Source: Lathyrus oleraceus (Eukaryota; Streptophyta; Magnoliopsida; Fabales; Fabaceae). From it: a stretch of 64,000 nt of DNA. The notes beneath the pieces are model-generated. The model was given only the letters and a program-made list of their open reading frames with translations, did not search any database and had not been told where the DNA came from. Positions 24,862-38,931 of the stretch are shown here, in pieces. The number at the start of each line of letters is the position of its first letter. The first letter of the stretch is position 1. The stretch is taken from contig NC_066581.1 of assembly GCF_024323335.1 (NCBI RefSeq), forward strand, positions 229,602,539-229,666,538, written 5' to 3'. Made by a program: the position numbers and the translations under genes.

Positions 24862-25176
24862 GTGCCCCCACGAACTAACAAATTGGTGTTTAAAGCTCAT
24901 ATTAGATTCTTGATTATGTTTTCAAGAATCACATGTTAGTGATCGTCTAACGACCAATCACATCTCTTCATCCGTTAAAGAGTTTTCACTTATGTCTTTG
25001 TTATCATCCTTAATTTTGGTCTTGGAAGTAGAGACTTTAAGAATATGGTTTCTTCGCTTCCTTCATCATGTCTTTCCTCTTGAAATCGCCCTTTCGGGTT
25101 TTCAATCCACCAAGACGCTCATTTTTGCCTAAGCCGCCCTTTCAGATTTTCAACTTAGCGAGCTGTTCTTTTATTT
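24860..25176 (-). other. Element C post-pol region
   Basis: Non-coding. It contains modules GGGTTTTCAATCCACC and TTTTTGCCTAAG, also found after pol in element D (45905-45985). Truncated at the TC microsatellite. Confidence 0.6.
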
Positions 25177-28100
25177 TTAGGCTACGTATTTCTTGACTGC
25201 ATTTGCATTCACATGACGAGTGAATTTTTCACCATCCATAGTTGTAAGAATCAAAGCACCGCCTGAAAAAGCTCTCTTAACAACATATGGGCCTTCATAA
25301 TTAGGATTTCATTTGCCCCTAGAATCTGGTTTGAAAGATAAGATCTTCTTGAGCACAAGGTCACCTTCTCTAAAAACACGAGGTCTGACCTTCTTGTCAA
25401 AACCTTTCTTCACTCTTTGCTGGTATAACTGACCATGGCACATGGCAGTCAACCTCTTCTCTTCAATCAAATTCAGCTAGTCATACCTGGTCTGACACCA
25501 TTCAACCTCAGTCAACTTGGCTTCCATCAAGACATGCAATGATGGGATCTCAACCTTTACAGGGAGCACAACTTCCATACCATATACAAGAGAGAAATGG
25601 GTTGCCCCTATTGAAGTGCGGATGGATGTACAATACCCGTGCAAAGCAAATGGGAGCATCTCATGCCAATCCTTGTATGTTACAACCATCTTCTGAATGA
25701 TCTTTTTGATGTTCTTATTTGTAGCTTCAACAACCCCATTCATCTTAGGCCTGTAGGGAGAAGAATTATGGTGCGCAATCTTGAAGTCTTTGCAAAGGAC
25801 TTCCACCATATTATTATTCAAGTTCGATCCATTATCAGTAATGATCTTACTCGGCACGCCGAAACGATATATAATTTGACTCTTGATAAACCTCAAAACA
25901 ACTTGCTTGGTTACATTCACATACGATGTCGCTTCAACCCATTTTGCGAAGTAGTCAATTTTCACCAAAATGAAACGATGTTCGTTCGAGGCTCTGGGCT
26001 CAATCATACCAATCATATCAATTCCCCACATGGAGAAGGGCCACGGGGGGGGGGGGGGGGGGGCGTTCAACAGTGTCAGAGGAACATGAATCTTATCTGT
26101 ATATATTTGACACTTGTGGCATTTCTTCACAAACTTGCAACAGTCAGATTCCATTATCACCCAATAGTAACTTGCTCGCAACATCTTCTTTGCCATAACA
26201 TGTCCATTGGAATGAGTACCAAAGGAACCTTCACGGACTTCAGTCACCAACAAGTATGCTTCATGTCTATCCACGTATCTGAACAGAACAGTATCAAAGT
26301 TTCTCTTGTACAATACATCACCATTCAGGTAGAAGTTGCCAGCTAACCTTCTCAAAATCTTCTTATCTTTCAAAGATGCCCCAGACAGGTAGATCTGTCT
26401 TTGGAGGAAATATTTGATATCATAATACCATGACTTCTCATCTTTGATCTCTTCAACAACAAACACATGAGTTGGCCTATCAAGATGTATCACATTCAAA
26501 TTGGGCACTTCATTCCAATACTTCACTAAAATCATTGAAGCCAGCGTTGTAAGAGCATCTGCCATCCGGTTTTCATCTCGAGGGATATGATGAAACTCAA
26601 CCTTTGTAAAGAAAGTTGAAATCCTCCTCGCATAATCCCTATATGGTATCAAACCGGGTTGATTCGTCTCCCATTCACCCTTGATTTGATTCACAACCAA
26701 GGCGGAATCTCCATAGACGTCCAAATATTTGATCCTGAGATCAATGGCCTCTTCAAGCCCCATAGTGCAAGTTTCATACTCAGCCATGTTATTTGTACAC
26801 TTGAAAGTCAATCTAGCTGTAAATGGAAAACGAGCTCCTTGAGGAGTAATAATCACTTCCCCAATGTTGTTACCATATTGATTAACAACTCTATCAAATA
26901 CCATGCCCCAACAGGAACCGGGTTCTGGCCCTTTTTCAAGCAATGGTTCATCACAATCTTTCATTTTCAAGTAAAAAATCTATTCATCAGGAAAATCATA
27001 TTGCACTGACTGGTAATCTTCAATCGGTTGGTGAGCCAAATGGTCAGCCAAGACATTACCTTTAATCTCTTTCCGAGATCGGTATTCAATGTCATATCTG
27101 ATAGCAACATCTGCCAACAGGAAATCCTCCCAGATAAAGCAGGCTTCTAAAAAATGTACTTGATTGGATCCATTTTGGATATCAACCAAGTGGTGTGATT
27201 CAACATATATTGACGCAGACGCTTAGCAGCCCAAGCCAATGCGCAACAAGTTTTCTCAAGCATAAAATACCGAGTCTCACAGTCGATGAATTTCTTACTG
27301 AGGTAGTAAATAGCATATTCTTTCTTTCCAGTCTCATCTTGCTGACCTAGAACACAACCCATACTCTCTTCAAGCACAGTCAAATACATGATCAACGATC
27401 TTCCTTCAACAAGAGGAGATAGAATTGGAGGCTCAAGCAGATATTCTTTGATATTGTCAAAAGCTTTCTGGCAGTCCTTGGTCCAATCACAAGACTGATC
27501 TTTCTGAAGAAGCTTGAATATAGGCGCACATGTGGCGGTCATCTGTGAAATGAATCTTGAGATGTAATTCAAGCGGCCGAGAAAACCTCTAACTTGCTTC
27601 TCAGTTTTGGACACAGGTATCTCTTGTATTGCTTTGACCTTGGCATGATCAACCTCAATACCCCCCTCACTAACAATAAAGCCCAACAACTTACCAGAAC
27701 GAACACCAAATGTACACTTATTGGTATTCAAGCGGAGTTCATACTTCCTCAAGCGCTGGAATAGCTTCAACAAATGCTCAACATGTTCCTCTTCATCAAT
27801 AGATTTAGCAATCATATCATCAACATAGACTTCAATCTCTTTATGCATCATATCATGAAAAAGAGTAGTCATTGCTCTTTGGCAAGTTGCACCAGCATTC
27901 TTCTAACCGAAAGGCATCACTCTATAACAGAATGTTCCCCAAGGTCTAATGAATATGGTCTTCTCCATATCTTCGGGTTCCATCTTGATCTGATTATATC
28001 CAGAAAATACGTCCATAAACGAAAAGACTTGGAACTTAGTTGTATTGTCTACCAACATATCAATGTGTCGCAGAGGGAAATCCTCTTTTAGACTGGCTTT

Positions 28101-28644
28101 ATTCAAATTCCTATAATCAACGCACATACATATTTTTCCATCCTTCTTGGGAACGGGCACAATATTGGCCATCCACTGTGGATACTCAGCAGTCATAAGG
28201 AAACCGACATCAATCTGTTTTTGCACTTCTTCTTTGATCTTCACTGCCATATCAGGATGAGTCCTCCTCAACTTCTGCTTGACTGGCGGGCACTCTGGCT
28301 TTAATGGAAATCTATACTCCACAATCTCGGAATCCAAACTCAACATGTCTTGATAGGACCAAGCAACCACATCTGAATACTCTCGGAGAAGATCAATCAA
28401 CCCCTTCTTCACTTTTGGACACAGTCGAGACCCAATCTTGACTTCCTTCACATCATCCTCGGAACCCAAGTTGACCAACTTAATCTGCTCTTCAAACGGC
28501 TGAATGGCTTTTCCCTTGTGCTCAAGAAGACGAGACAATTCATCAGATACCTCTTCATCACTTTCCTCCTCAGCCTCAAACACATGGAATTCAAATTTTG
28601 GAGAAGGAGAAGGATCATTGTATTCAATGGGGTTAGAAACCAAC
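25177..28644 (-). pseudogene. Element C pol: RT, two RNase H domains, integrase
   Basis: The exon starts at 28644 after the intron. RT (27903-28600 and on) has KKDGKICMCVDYRNLN and the catalytic YVDD in EVYVDDMIAKS near 27820. A first RNase H-like domain reaches MDPIKYIF. A second, archaeal-type RNase H follows with catalytic acids in MVFDRVVN, NMAEYET, VYGDSAL and DENRMADAL. Integrase has the HHCC region ending CHKCQ, and DDE residues in GIDMIG, ITDNGSN and NGVVEATNK. Breaks are a stop at 27900-27902 just after MPFG, a frameshift near 27150-27190, and stops at 26977 and 25474. A run of 19 Gs (26045-26063) expands a proline stretch. Pol ends at the TAA at 25177. Confidence 0.9.
26045..26063. 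repeat. Poly-G run inside element C integrase
   Basis: Nineteen consecutive G on the plus strand. On the minus strand it reads as prolines before WPFSMWGID. Element D has a short MSSPWPFAM at the same place. Confidence 0.95.
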
Positions 28645-28907
28645 CTGCATAATGATTTGATATTTTGATTTTAGAGAAGTGAATTGTGATAAAATATTAT
28701 GCAGATGGACAATTATATTATTTATTTATGTTTTTTTTTGTGATTACCATTTTTCAGAATAAAGAAAAAAGTAAAAATAAAAACATCATAGATGTGGATA
28801 AATAGAATTATATTTTATTGATGATCAAATTTGAAAATGACCGAACAATGTTCATTTCTCCCTTAGGCATAGGAGAAGGATTTTCAAAAACAAATAAAAG
28901 TAATTAC
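28645..28907 (-). other. Element C gag-pro/pol intron
   Basis: The donor is AA|GTAATTAC and the acceptor ATTATGCAG|GTTGG. Removing these 263 bases joins the gag-pro frame to the pol frame in phase 2. Unspliced, the frame meets a TAA that overlaps the donor. The same arrangement occurs in elements B and D. Confidence 0.75.
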
Positions 28908-31900
28908 TTAGATCGATGCACAATAATAGGAATATCAACAACAGTCTAATTGTTGCAAGCTTTTCCATGCGTCACAAAATTGGTGCAATCTTGATTTTCA
29001 TCACCCTCTATCACTGCAACTAAGTGTTGTTCATCACCATGAATGAACCCTTCGCTACGGAAACTGGGTTGTGTATCTTCAGCTTTGACCACTGATGAAC
29101 CTTGTTGGAATCCCAAACCGGCCCTTCTCTTGTTGTTGGAGACCTCTACCATCTTTCCCCGCTGATCAGGCTGACCATCCTCAACAATTCTCTGTGCATC
29201 TTTGAATGAGGAGATGGGTGCCCCAATTCTCTTTTCCTCAGCAATAGATAAGGCTTGGAACGGAGTTCCAATCTCATCCTCAGCTTCTAAATAAGAGAAA
29301 GATGACATGTGGCTTACCAACAAAGCCTTCTCCCAGCCAACAATAACAAGTTTCCCATTCTTGACAAACTTCAGCTTCTGATGCAACGTTGAAGTAACGA
29401 CTCCTGTCTCATGAATCCATGGCCTTCCCAACAAGCAACTATAGGCTGGGTGGATATCCATTGCTTGGAAAGTAATTTTGAAATCACTCGGACCTATCTT
29501 CATTCGAAGGTCCACTTCACCGATCACAGTTTTGCGAGAACCGTCAAATGCTTTGACGATTACGCCACTATATCTCATAGGATCTACTTGGTATGACAAC
29601 CTCGACAGAGTTGACTTTGTAAGTACGTTCAATGAAGACCTGGTGTCAACCAACACATTCGAAAGGGCGCCCTCTTTACAATTCATCGAGATATGCATAG
29701 CAAAATCATGATTTCTACCTTCCTCGAGGAGTTCTTCATCACAGAAGCTGAGATTATTGCAGGAAGTGATGTTAGCTACAATATGATCAAACTGATCCAT
29801 CGTAACGTCATGTTCCACATAAGCTTGCTCTAGAACTTTCTGTAGTGCTTCTCTATGCACTTCTGAGTTCATTAGCAGAGACAACTCTAAAATCTTGGAG
29901 GGGGTTTGGAGCAGCTGCTCTACCATATTAAACTCGCTCCTCTTGATCAGACGAATCACCTCATCACCGTCGTTAGGCTTCAAACCGCTGGATTCACCAG
30001 ACTGAAACTTTGGAGCACTAACAAAATCTATCACAGGCACATCAACCTTCTTGCTAACAGATATATCTTCCACAGTCTTTGGGAATACCGGCCCAAAGAC
30101 ACAACCGCTACGGGTCACCTTCGTGACATCAACTATGCTCACAACAGAACTAGTCATAGGTAAAGGAACCTCTTGACCATTCTCTATCATGGTATCATTA
30201 TACTGATATATGACAGCCTTATCGGATGCATACGGGACGGGGCCCGCTAACTGTATAACCAACGCCGATATCGATCTGTTGCTGACGCTGTTACTATTGC
30301 TGCTGTCATACAGGGACTATAACATTCACATTGTCACCTAAGTGACGGGATTGGAAGATTTGAATCATTCCTTGATACATCAACCGCTGGGTGTCCCTCT
30401 TCACTATAACACAACCTCTAGGATTGACACTGCAAATTGCACAACCAACATGATCATGCTCACAATCGCTAACCAAGCAAATATCCTTGTGCATCCTCAC
30501 CAATGACCTTCTTATGAAGCGTACACCATATATTTTGAATTCCCTGGGACATCTGTCCACCATATTAACAGATGAATTCCCATGGGCAGGCAGCGGGTTA
30601 GCTTTGACATTAGGCGCGCGGTCCTCAAAGGACACCATTCCACTTTTAACCAGCTTTTGGACTTCATACTTTAGGGGGTAACAGTTCTCAATATCATGAC
30701 CGGGAGCTCCTTGGTGAAAGGCACAACGGAGTTCTAGTTTGTACCACTATGGAAGTGGTTCAGGGATTTGAGGAGGGTTTCTTGGTTGCAACAGGTTCTT
30801 GAGAACCAAAGATGGGTATAATTATGCGTATGTCATAGGAATCGGGTCAAAATAGACCTTCTTCCTCTCGAAGTTTTATTGTTGTTGATGATTTTTGGTA
30901 TTTTTATTGTTGTTGTAGGTGTTTGTTCATTGTTGTGGCAGTTGTTGACATTGTTGTTGTTGAATTGGTGTTGATTGATTGTTTGCGAATACTGGGATAA
31001 CAGATGATACTTGCTGATGATGTTGACGGGGTGGTTGATTCCTTTTTACATGAGGCCTCCTCTGCCTCCCAAACAGACACGACATTAGCTTCACTCTCCT
31101 TTTTCTTACCAAAACTATTACCATACCTCTTGCTGGACGACGCTTCCTCCTTAGATAATCGTCCTTCTCAGACATCTTCTTCTAGCCTCATCCCCATGTT
31201 TACCATATTGGTAAAATCATTGGGGGCACTAGAAATCATTCGCTCATAGTAAAATGAGCCCAGGGTCTTGAGAAAGTTTTTGGTCATCTCCTTCTCCTCT
31301 AAAGGAGGGGTAATCTGAGCAGCAAGCTCTCTCCATCTTTGCACATACTCCTTAAACGTCTCTTTTTCCTTCTGAGACAATAACCTCAACTGGTCGCTAT
31401 CTGGCGCCATGTCCACATTATATTTGTACTGCTTTATGAATGCTTCGGCCAAATCATTGAATGGGCAGATGCTCGCACTATCCAATCCTATGTACCACCT
31501 CAGAGAGACACTGGTTAGACTGTCTTGAAAATAATGGATCAGTAACTGATTATTATCAGTTTGTGTTGACATCTTTCTGGCGTACATCACAAGATGAGTG
31601 AGTGGACAGGTATTCCCCTTGTACTTTTCAAATTCAGGCACTTTGAACTTCACCAGGATTTTCAAATTTGGAACCAAACAAAGTTCCACAACACTCTTTC
31701 CAAACATATCTTTACCCCTCAAAGTTTTCAACTCCTTTCGCAGCTCACAGAATTAGTCTTTCATTTCGTCCATCTTCTCATACACATCAGGGCCCTCAGA
31801 CGGCTCAGAATGATAGATGGTATCTTCCACACAAGGTAGAGTATGCACAATTGGTGGCAACACATAGATGATCGGGCTAGATGTCAGCATGGAAGCAAAG

Positions 31901-32154
31901 GTAGGCGCAAAACCTTCAGGCACAAAATTGGGCGCCATTCCCCACGGGAATCCAGCAGGCATGTTAGGCGCAAAATGAGCAGCAGTAGCAGGAATGGTAG
32001 AGACAAACACCTCTGAAATAACAGTCCTCTGAGGAGGAGGAGTTGCATGTGTTGGAGAAGATTGGCTCTGAGTGGCTAGCACTGACTCCATCATGGCAGT
32101 CAGACGGGCAATCTCATCCTTCAAGTCTCTATTCTCTTGCTCTAGATGCTCCAT
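28908..32154 (-). pseudogene. Element C gag-pro (broken; protease DTG changed to DTR)
   Basis: Gag starts at ATG 32154 (MEHLEQENRDLKDEIARL), a coiled-coil-like opening. The capsid region has KVPEFEKYKGNTCP, IHYFQDSL and LAEAFIKQYKYN. A zinc-knuckle variant C-X2-H-X5-H-X4-C lies at 30681-30725. A cysteine-bearing linker (CAICSVNPRGC) precedes the aspartic protease. There the catalytic DTG reads DTR (AGG codon at 29639-29641), which should abolish activity. GRPWIHETG and the downstream motifs are kept. Breaks include a stop at 31750, frame changes near 31170 and 30290, stops between 30640 and 30926, and a TAG at 28946-28948. Confidence 0.85.
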
Positions 32155-32600
<446 letters not shown>

Positions 32601-32604
32601 CATC

Positions 32605-34006
32605 CTAAGGATCCCTAACAACAACGTCCGAAGATCTGGCCGCAGGCGCATACTTCCTTCGAATGCGTCGAATCTCGGTCTCAAAAGAAGTCTTCTTCTG
32701 AGTCTCCTCAAGGACAAGTTGATCAACAATCTTCTTCCAAGCGACGGAAGGCAGAGGTATACTAGAGGAAGATGAAACCTCTGATTCTCTTTGTCTCCTC
32801 AAGTAGCTCAATAAGTGCATATTTTTCCTTAGACTCAAGCTGTAACTCCTCATGCTTTCTACTTAAAGCATGAAAACGCTCTTCCAACATGTCCTTCTCT
32901 TGCTTCATCTTGGTGAGTGTGTCTTCCAACTCCTCTACATCTTGGTTAGGGAGAGTTAGTGGCTCAACCACAACCATAGACATAAGTCTTTCACATGCAT
33001 AAGGCATCTTCAACTCCAAAGCTCTCTTCTTCACCCAAATAGTGTAAGCTTCCAAGGCTACAGAATTGCACGGACCAAGCTCAAATCTTCCTTTCCTATG
33101 CGCATTATGCCAAGCGTGCACCGTCTTCTGCTTCAAATGTTGGGGATCTTTACCCTCTTGATAGAAAAGACCTTCTAACAAAGTGTTATTAGGTTTGTCT
33201 CTCAAGGGGAACCCAAGATGACGACGAGCCAAAGAAGGGTTATAGTTGATTCCTCCTTGTGTACCAATGAGAGGCACATTAGAGAATTCACCACAACGAT
33301 CAATAATATCCAAACTGCTTAATGAATAGTCATACCAAACTATATCATCATTAGTGAGATACATAAGTCTCTGAGACCACCGTAAACATTGTTTGTTCTC
33401 CACAAAAGCAGGCGTCTGAGGCAAGTGCGAAATAAACCACTTGTACAGAAGAGGAACACAACATACAATTGTTCCACCACCTTTAGAATTTGTCAAATGC
33501 AAAGAGAAGTACATATCTCCCAACAGAGTAGGCACAAGATTCCCAATCAAGAAAATTCTAATGGCGTTAACATCAACAAAATCATCAATGTTAGGGAGCA
33601 AAGCCAAACCATAGATGAGAAACACAAAGATGGCTTCAAAAGCGTCCACATTGCCGAATTGAGCAAAGGAAGTATCTTCCTTGATGAGGAACTCAGAAGT
33701 CAACCCAAACAATCCTCCTTTCTTCACCCAATGAGCCTCAATCTCATACTTCTTCAGATGAAGAGCTTCATCTATAATATGAGATATGAAAATCTCTTCC
33801 AATCCACTAAAAGGTACTTTGTCAGAAACGGGTATCCCTAAGAGATGGGCATACGCTTCTAACATAGGCACAAGTTGATAATCCGAAAAAGTGAAGCAAC
33901 GATATAGAGGGTCATAAAACTGAACCAACACACTCAAGAGTCCTTCAACCACATCAGTCGACAAAACAGATAGAAGCTTCCCATAAAGTTGTTTGAAGTC
34001 CAAGGG
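32605..34006 (-). pseudogene. Element C ORF1 protein, main part
   Basis: Homologous to the ORF1 of element B; shared stretches are LVQFYDPLYRCFTFSDYQL, CGEFSNVPLIGTQGGINYN and a C-terminal coiled coil. This extra ORF before gag characterises Ogre elements; its function is unknown to me. It resembles the plant family annotated as DUF7745, from memory. The first part runs 34003-32762; a frameshift near 32800-32850 moves the tail into another frame ending at 32605 (IRRIRRKYAPAARSSD). The N-terminal 30 codons lie on the far side of the solo LTR at 38977-39066. Confidence 0.8.
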
Positions 34007-34680
34007 TGTAGCACCTCAAATTTGCACCTATCATTGTACATACATTTTCATATTAGGTCATAGCATATCATGGTCCATTGCATAGCATTGCATTGCCTCT
34101 TTTGCCTCAAGTGCAAGCCAATCAAGGAATTAGGTCAAACTGATCAGGAGATCAGTCAACCAAGCAAGCAAGCACAATTCTCAAGGAGCCAAGGCCCTAG
34201 GGTTGGTCCAACATGTTCACATGACTTGGGGATCCATTTGAAGTGTTTAGGTCAAAGATTGAAGGCTCAGAGGTCATCAGTTCATGCACAATCAGTCAGA
34301 AACCCTAAAAAGTCAAACTTGGTCAACTGTGTCTGACTTTATGGTTTTGATGGTTGGATTTGGTTTGAGAGAGCTCATTCATGTCCCAATAGGCCCCATA
34401 TATCATGTCAAACACCATCATGGAAGAATTTGAAGCCAGATCAGAAATTTCCAAAAATGGAAACTGGACCTGTAATTGAAACCTGCCAAAAATGGAAAGT
34501 CTTGATCCTCAAACTTACATCATGATACAAGCTTCAAATGAATTTTTGCCCAACATGAAAGTTGAAGATCTTGTTCTCCCATTTCCAAAAAGTCCAAGAA
34601 CACTCAATTTCCATGTATGGTTGGCAAGTTATGATCAATTCATTTTCAAAAATTCTTGAACTTCAAAAGGCCATATCTCT

Positions 34681-35058
34681 CAAACCATTTGGCCAATTTG
34701 GGTGGGGTTTTTTCCTACAAGTCACATTTGATCCCCTATTTCCAAATATGTCATCATCATTCACCAAAACATCACCATGCAAAATGGCCTTTTTGAACTT
34801 GCCTTAATTAATTTCAAGTGAGTTGAATTTTGACTTTTCAAAATAATCATTCCCAACCATTTCTACTCTCAAACCATTTGGCCAATTTGGGTGGGGTTTT
34901 TTCCTACAAGTCACATTTGATCCCCTCTTTCCAAATATGTCATCATCATTCACCAAAACATCACCATGCAAAATGGCCTTTTTGAACTTGCCTTAATTAA
35001 TTTCAAGTGAGTTGAATTTTGACTTTTCAAAATAATCATTCCCAACCATTTCTACCAT
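34681..35058 (+). repeat. 189-bp tandem duplication in solo LTR A
   Basis: Two nearly identical copies start CAAACCATTTGGCC at 34681 and 34870. Element B has one copy at the same place (from 52679), so the duplication is private to A. Confidence 0.92.
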
Positions 35059-38034
35059 TCAAATATGTTATGAAATGTTGATTAAAACTTGTTGGAGGCC
35101 CATTCTTGTGCAGTACATACACACATTACCAACTTGCTTGAAAATTGGACAAAAGTACACTTTTTTACCAACTACATCCCACATTTTCATGGCCCTTGAT
35201 TCAGTACCACAAAAACAGCAGATATACATCATTTTTTCTGCCAATTGAGAACCCTAGTAGCAGCCACACCAACTCAGAAATCATTCACTCTCTCAAACTT
35301 CATTTTTGGCCATTTTCCAAAATCCTTCCAAAAGCTCCAAAGAACTCGAGCCATCCCCTATTGTTTCTTCATCCAAGCAACATTGTGAACTTTTTTCAAA
35401 CTCCATTCCTGAACTGTAAAGCCTTACCATGATGCTGCTACATGAAGCTCCATTAATGGCAGATCGCGATTCAAGCATCTTCAAGGGTTGCTGAGCCAAA
35501 GTTCTTCCCCCATCCATCTCCTAGAAGCTTAAGGTGTACCTGTTTTGAGTCAAAGTCACCAAATAACAACTGTGTCACCATTGCCTTGCTGATTTGGTAA
35601 GTTTTCGAGTATCACCATTTGATAAACCTTGACATCTATTAGTTAGGTCTTTTTATGCTGAGCTTAATAGTGGTTGTGGTTTTAAAAATGATTGAGTATT
35701 TGCAAAGATGTGTTGGTTTGAAGTTTGGTGATGAAACTTGTTTGTGCTCGATTCTTGAGTTTTGTGATGTTTTAATGAAAACCAATGATGGATTCGTGTT
35801 TGCCATGATGTGCTGATCATTTATGTATGCTCAATTTGGATTTCTGGAAATTTTTATGAAACACGATTTGAAGGAGATGAAGGTACTGTTACTGTGTAGA
35901 AACCCTAATTTCAAAATGCATTTCCCAGAATTTCTGGTTTTTCACGTGCATGGCATGGTCTGATAGTCAACAACCAATAGGAACATTTCATTTTCGTGGC
36001 CAAAACGACCGCGTCTCATTAAGTGGCTCGGATATTTACAAAAATGCCATTCGTGGCATGTGACACATTGAATTAAGTTATTTCTTTTCCATTTTAATTT
36101 CATTTGATCATCAAACTTTGAAAAATCATATCTCATCCATTTTAATTCCAAACCTCATGGGAATTTTTGCATCATCTTCATCATGATCTCTACTTTTTTA
36201 TCATATTTTTTCCAGAATTTTGTGATCATTGGTTTTTGTTTGGCATATTGGTTTGTGACATGTATGCATATTTTGTACACTTTGCCAAAACATTTGTGAA
36301 ATGGTGATACTTTATCCAATGGCTCCTAAATTTTTTGTGCTTAAACTAGACACACTCATGGTGATTTTGGTGTAGAGTTTGTGAATTTATCATTGCTGGT
36401 TTGTGAGTTATGATTTTTTGAATTAAGGTGTGACAATTTGTGTCACACCATTGATGTCCAACTTCATGATTTCATTACCATGCTTCTTGACCTCCAATTG
36501 ATCTGATTTTTTGCATGAACCTACTATTGTATGTCTAGTTTACATGTGAATTTTCTTGGAATTATTTATGGCATTTCCTAATTTTTTGAGATTTTTCTCC
36601 CCTGTCTAGTCAAATGTTGACTTTGTGTGATACATGTTTCCATTTCATTTGTGAAATTCTCATTCTTTATTAGATGGACATGAAATTTTACATGAGATAA
36701 CTAGACATCCTCATCTTTGCCATGGTTTTAGTCCCATTCATTTATCATACACCATCTCTGATTTATGAATTTTTCAAGTTGATGCATGTTTGGTTGACTT
36801 CTTTGAGTATGTTCAAAATTGCTTTGACTTTCTGATTTTCATTGACTGCCTTCCACTTCTCCAAATGAGATGAAATTTGACATGCATACCATGCTATGGA
36901 TTATGATTGACCATGATTTATTTGGTGATTTTTGGAAATGTTTAAGATTGCTTTTGAGTTAAGTCTTGCTGTTGACTTCTATGAGCTTCTGTTTGCAACA
37001 CTTTGACCTAAATTGTTCATGAAATGATGATGATGATTGATATGAATGTGAACCCAATTGGTTGTGTTTCTTAATTGTTTGAACATGATTTTGGATGCTT
37101 GCCCTTTTCTGTTTTGACTTTTTCATTCCTTTTTGACCCTAGGCTTGTCCTAGTGGTCCTGTTACTCATCTTTGAGCTCATGTTTTCAGGTTGACCAACA
37201 AATGACCAATGAGACCAATTCTTTTTGATTGAGCTTGCTTAAATATCATTGTCTAACTTGTTTGTTTTGTAGGTGGCTTGGCTCACATGCCTTAAGCCTT
37301 GTGCCTTGCACATCCATTTGCCTCCAATTAACTGTTGGTGTCTGTTTCTTTTTGCTTTGTTTTGAAGTTGCATACTAACATCTGCTTGACTGTTTCAGGT
37401 GCTTTTAGTTGCTCAGTTCCTTGTGAACTTTTGCTTTGCTTTGTTTGTATAAGCAATTTGCATTGAGGTATACTTCTAATCTTCATGTAGTCTGGAAGAC
37501 CTGGCCTGTTACTTGGCCAGGCAACTGTCTGAAGTCCTCCTTAAGAGGCAATGTTTGTGGATGTTTAATTTTGTCCTTGCACAGAGTCAAAGACCTCCTA
37601 AGTGAAGAGGCAATTGGCAGAACCAAGGGATAAGCAACCTATCCCCTGCTATTCAGTGTGTCTTCTGTTTTGCTCACACCACTGTGTTGATGCATTGCAG
37701 ATACAAACCCAAGATCTTGTACAATTGTACAGTTGAGTCAGTTTTAAATGTGTAGAAGGGTTCCCCCTTTCTGAACCCACACATTCTTGTCTTAAGCTCT
37801 CCCAGGCCAGGGATAAGAGCTGTGAAGTCTTATCTTCACTCACCTTTCATCTGCTTCACCTTAGTCTCTCAATGGCAAGGTTAAGAGCAACATTTACCCA
37901 GTTCCAGAGGTTTGTTTGTTGAGGTTGATATGACCCCTCGACTAAAACCTAACCCTTGTTTGAGCCTCTTGTGTGCATATAGTGTGTGCTACCTGTGCTT
38001 GTGTTTGTTTGCTTTGCTTCTTAGGGTTAGTTTA

Positions 38035-38166
38035 GACTTGCTTCCTGTGCAAGTTAGTTTGTGCTTGACTTGCTTCCTGTGCAAGTTAAGTGTGTGTGTG
38101 GCTTGCTTCCTGTGCAAGTCATGTTTAGGATAGGCTTGCTTCCTGTGCAAGTTAGCTAGAAACCTT
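38035..38166 (+). repeat. Hairpin minisatellite in solo LTR A (4 units)
   Basis: Units of about 33 bp, each with CTTGCTTCCTGTGCAAG, a 5-bp stem with a 7-base loop. Element B has six units at the same site. Confidence 0.85.
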
Positions 38167-38920
38167 AAACTTAGGGATGAATTTGCATGATAACATCTAG
38201 GCTCGAGTCGTAGTCTCCCTAGTGTTGTGTCTCCCTCTGTTATCTGGTTAGGCTAGTCCTTTATCCCTGCGTAGGGGAACTACGTCGCCCTGATCCTCAT
38301 ACCAGATGAGGTACGTAGGCAGGAGATGAGCAGATCTCTCCGGGCGCCTGTGTCTTTGTTTTGTCTTGTTGTGTGCTTAGAAGCTGATGTAAGTCCATCG
38401 AGTGGCAGTTAGGTTCCAGTGTGCGTGTGTTTGGTTCGGATGCTGATGTAAGTCCAGTGATTGGCATTCAGGCTCCACGTTTGCCTTTGCCAGTGTTTGT
38501 TTGTGTGCGTGTCAGCCGAGCTACGAATGCTCTGATTCTCCTTCGTCCAAGGAGATACGTATGCATAGGATGCGATATCCTAGCGAGCATGTGTCGTTTC
38601 CCCAGTCCGAACTACTTCGACTCTGATGTCTATGCCTGATAGACTAAGTAGGCCCAGGATGCGATGTCCTGCCGAGTCAGTTTCAGTCAGTTTCTTTTGT
38701 CTCTTTCAGCCAGTGTGTGTGAGTTTGAGCAGTGTTTTAGCAACCATTTTCCTTTCTATTGTGCGTGGATCCCGTCGAGTACGACGGATGCGTAGGGGTG
38801 CTAATACCTTCCCTTCGCATAACCGACTCCCGATCCCATTCTCTTTGGTCGCGAGACCATGTCTTTTCCAGGTTTACTCTGAGCGTTTCCTTTCCCTCTT
38901 TTGGGATAAATAACGCACGG

Positions 38921-38931
38921 TGGCGGCTCTG
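38921..38931 (+). other. Primer-binding-site-like sequence inside LTR A
   Basis: TGGCGGCTCTG lies 40 bases before the LTR end and differs by one base from the true binding site start TGGCGACTCTG. Confidence 0.6.

Noticed and set aside
25639..26346. 235-codon plus-strand ORF
   Set aside because: It is antisense to the conserved integrase of element C, whose motifs are clear on the other strand.
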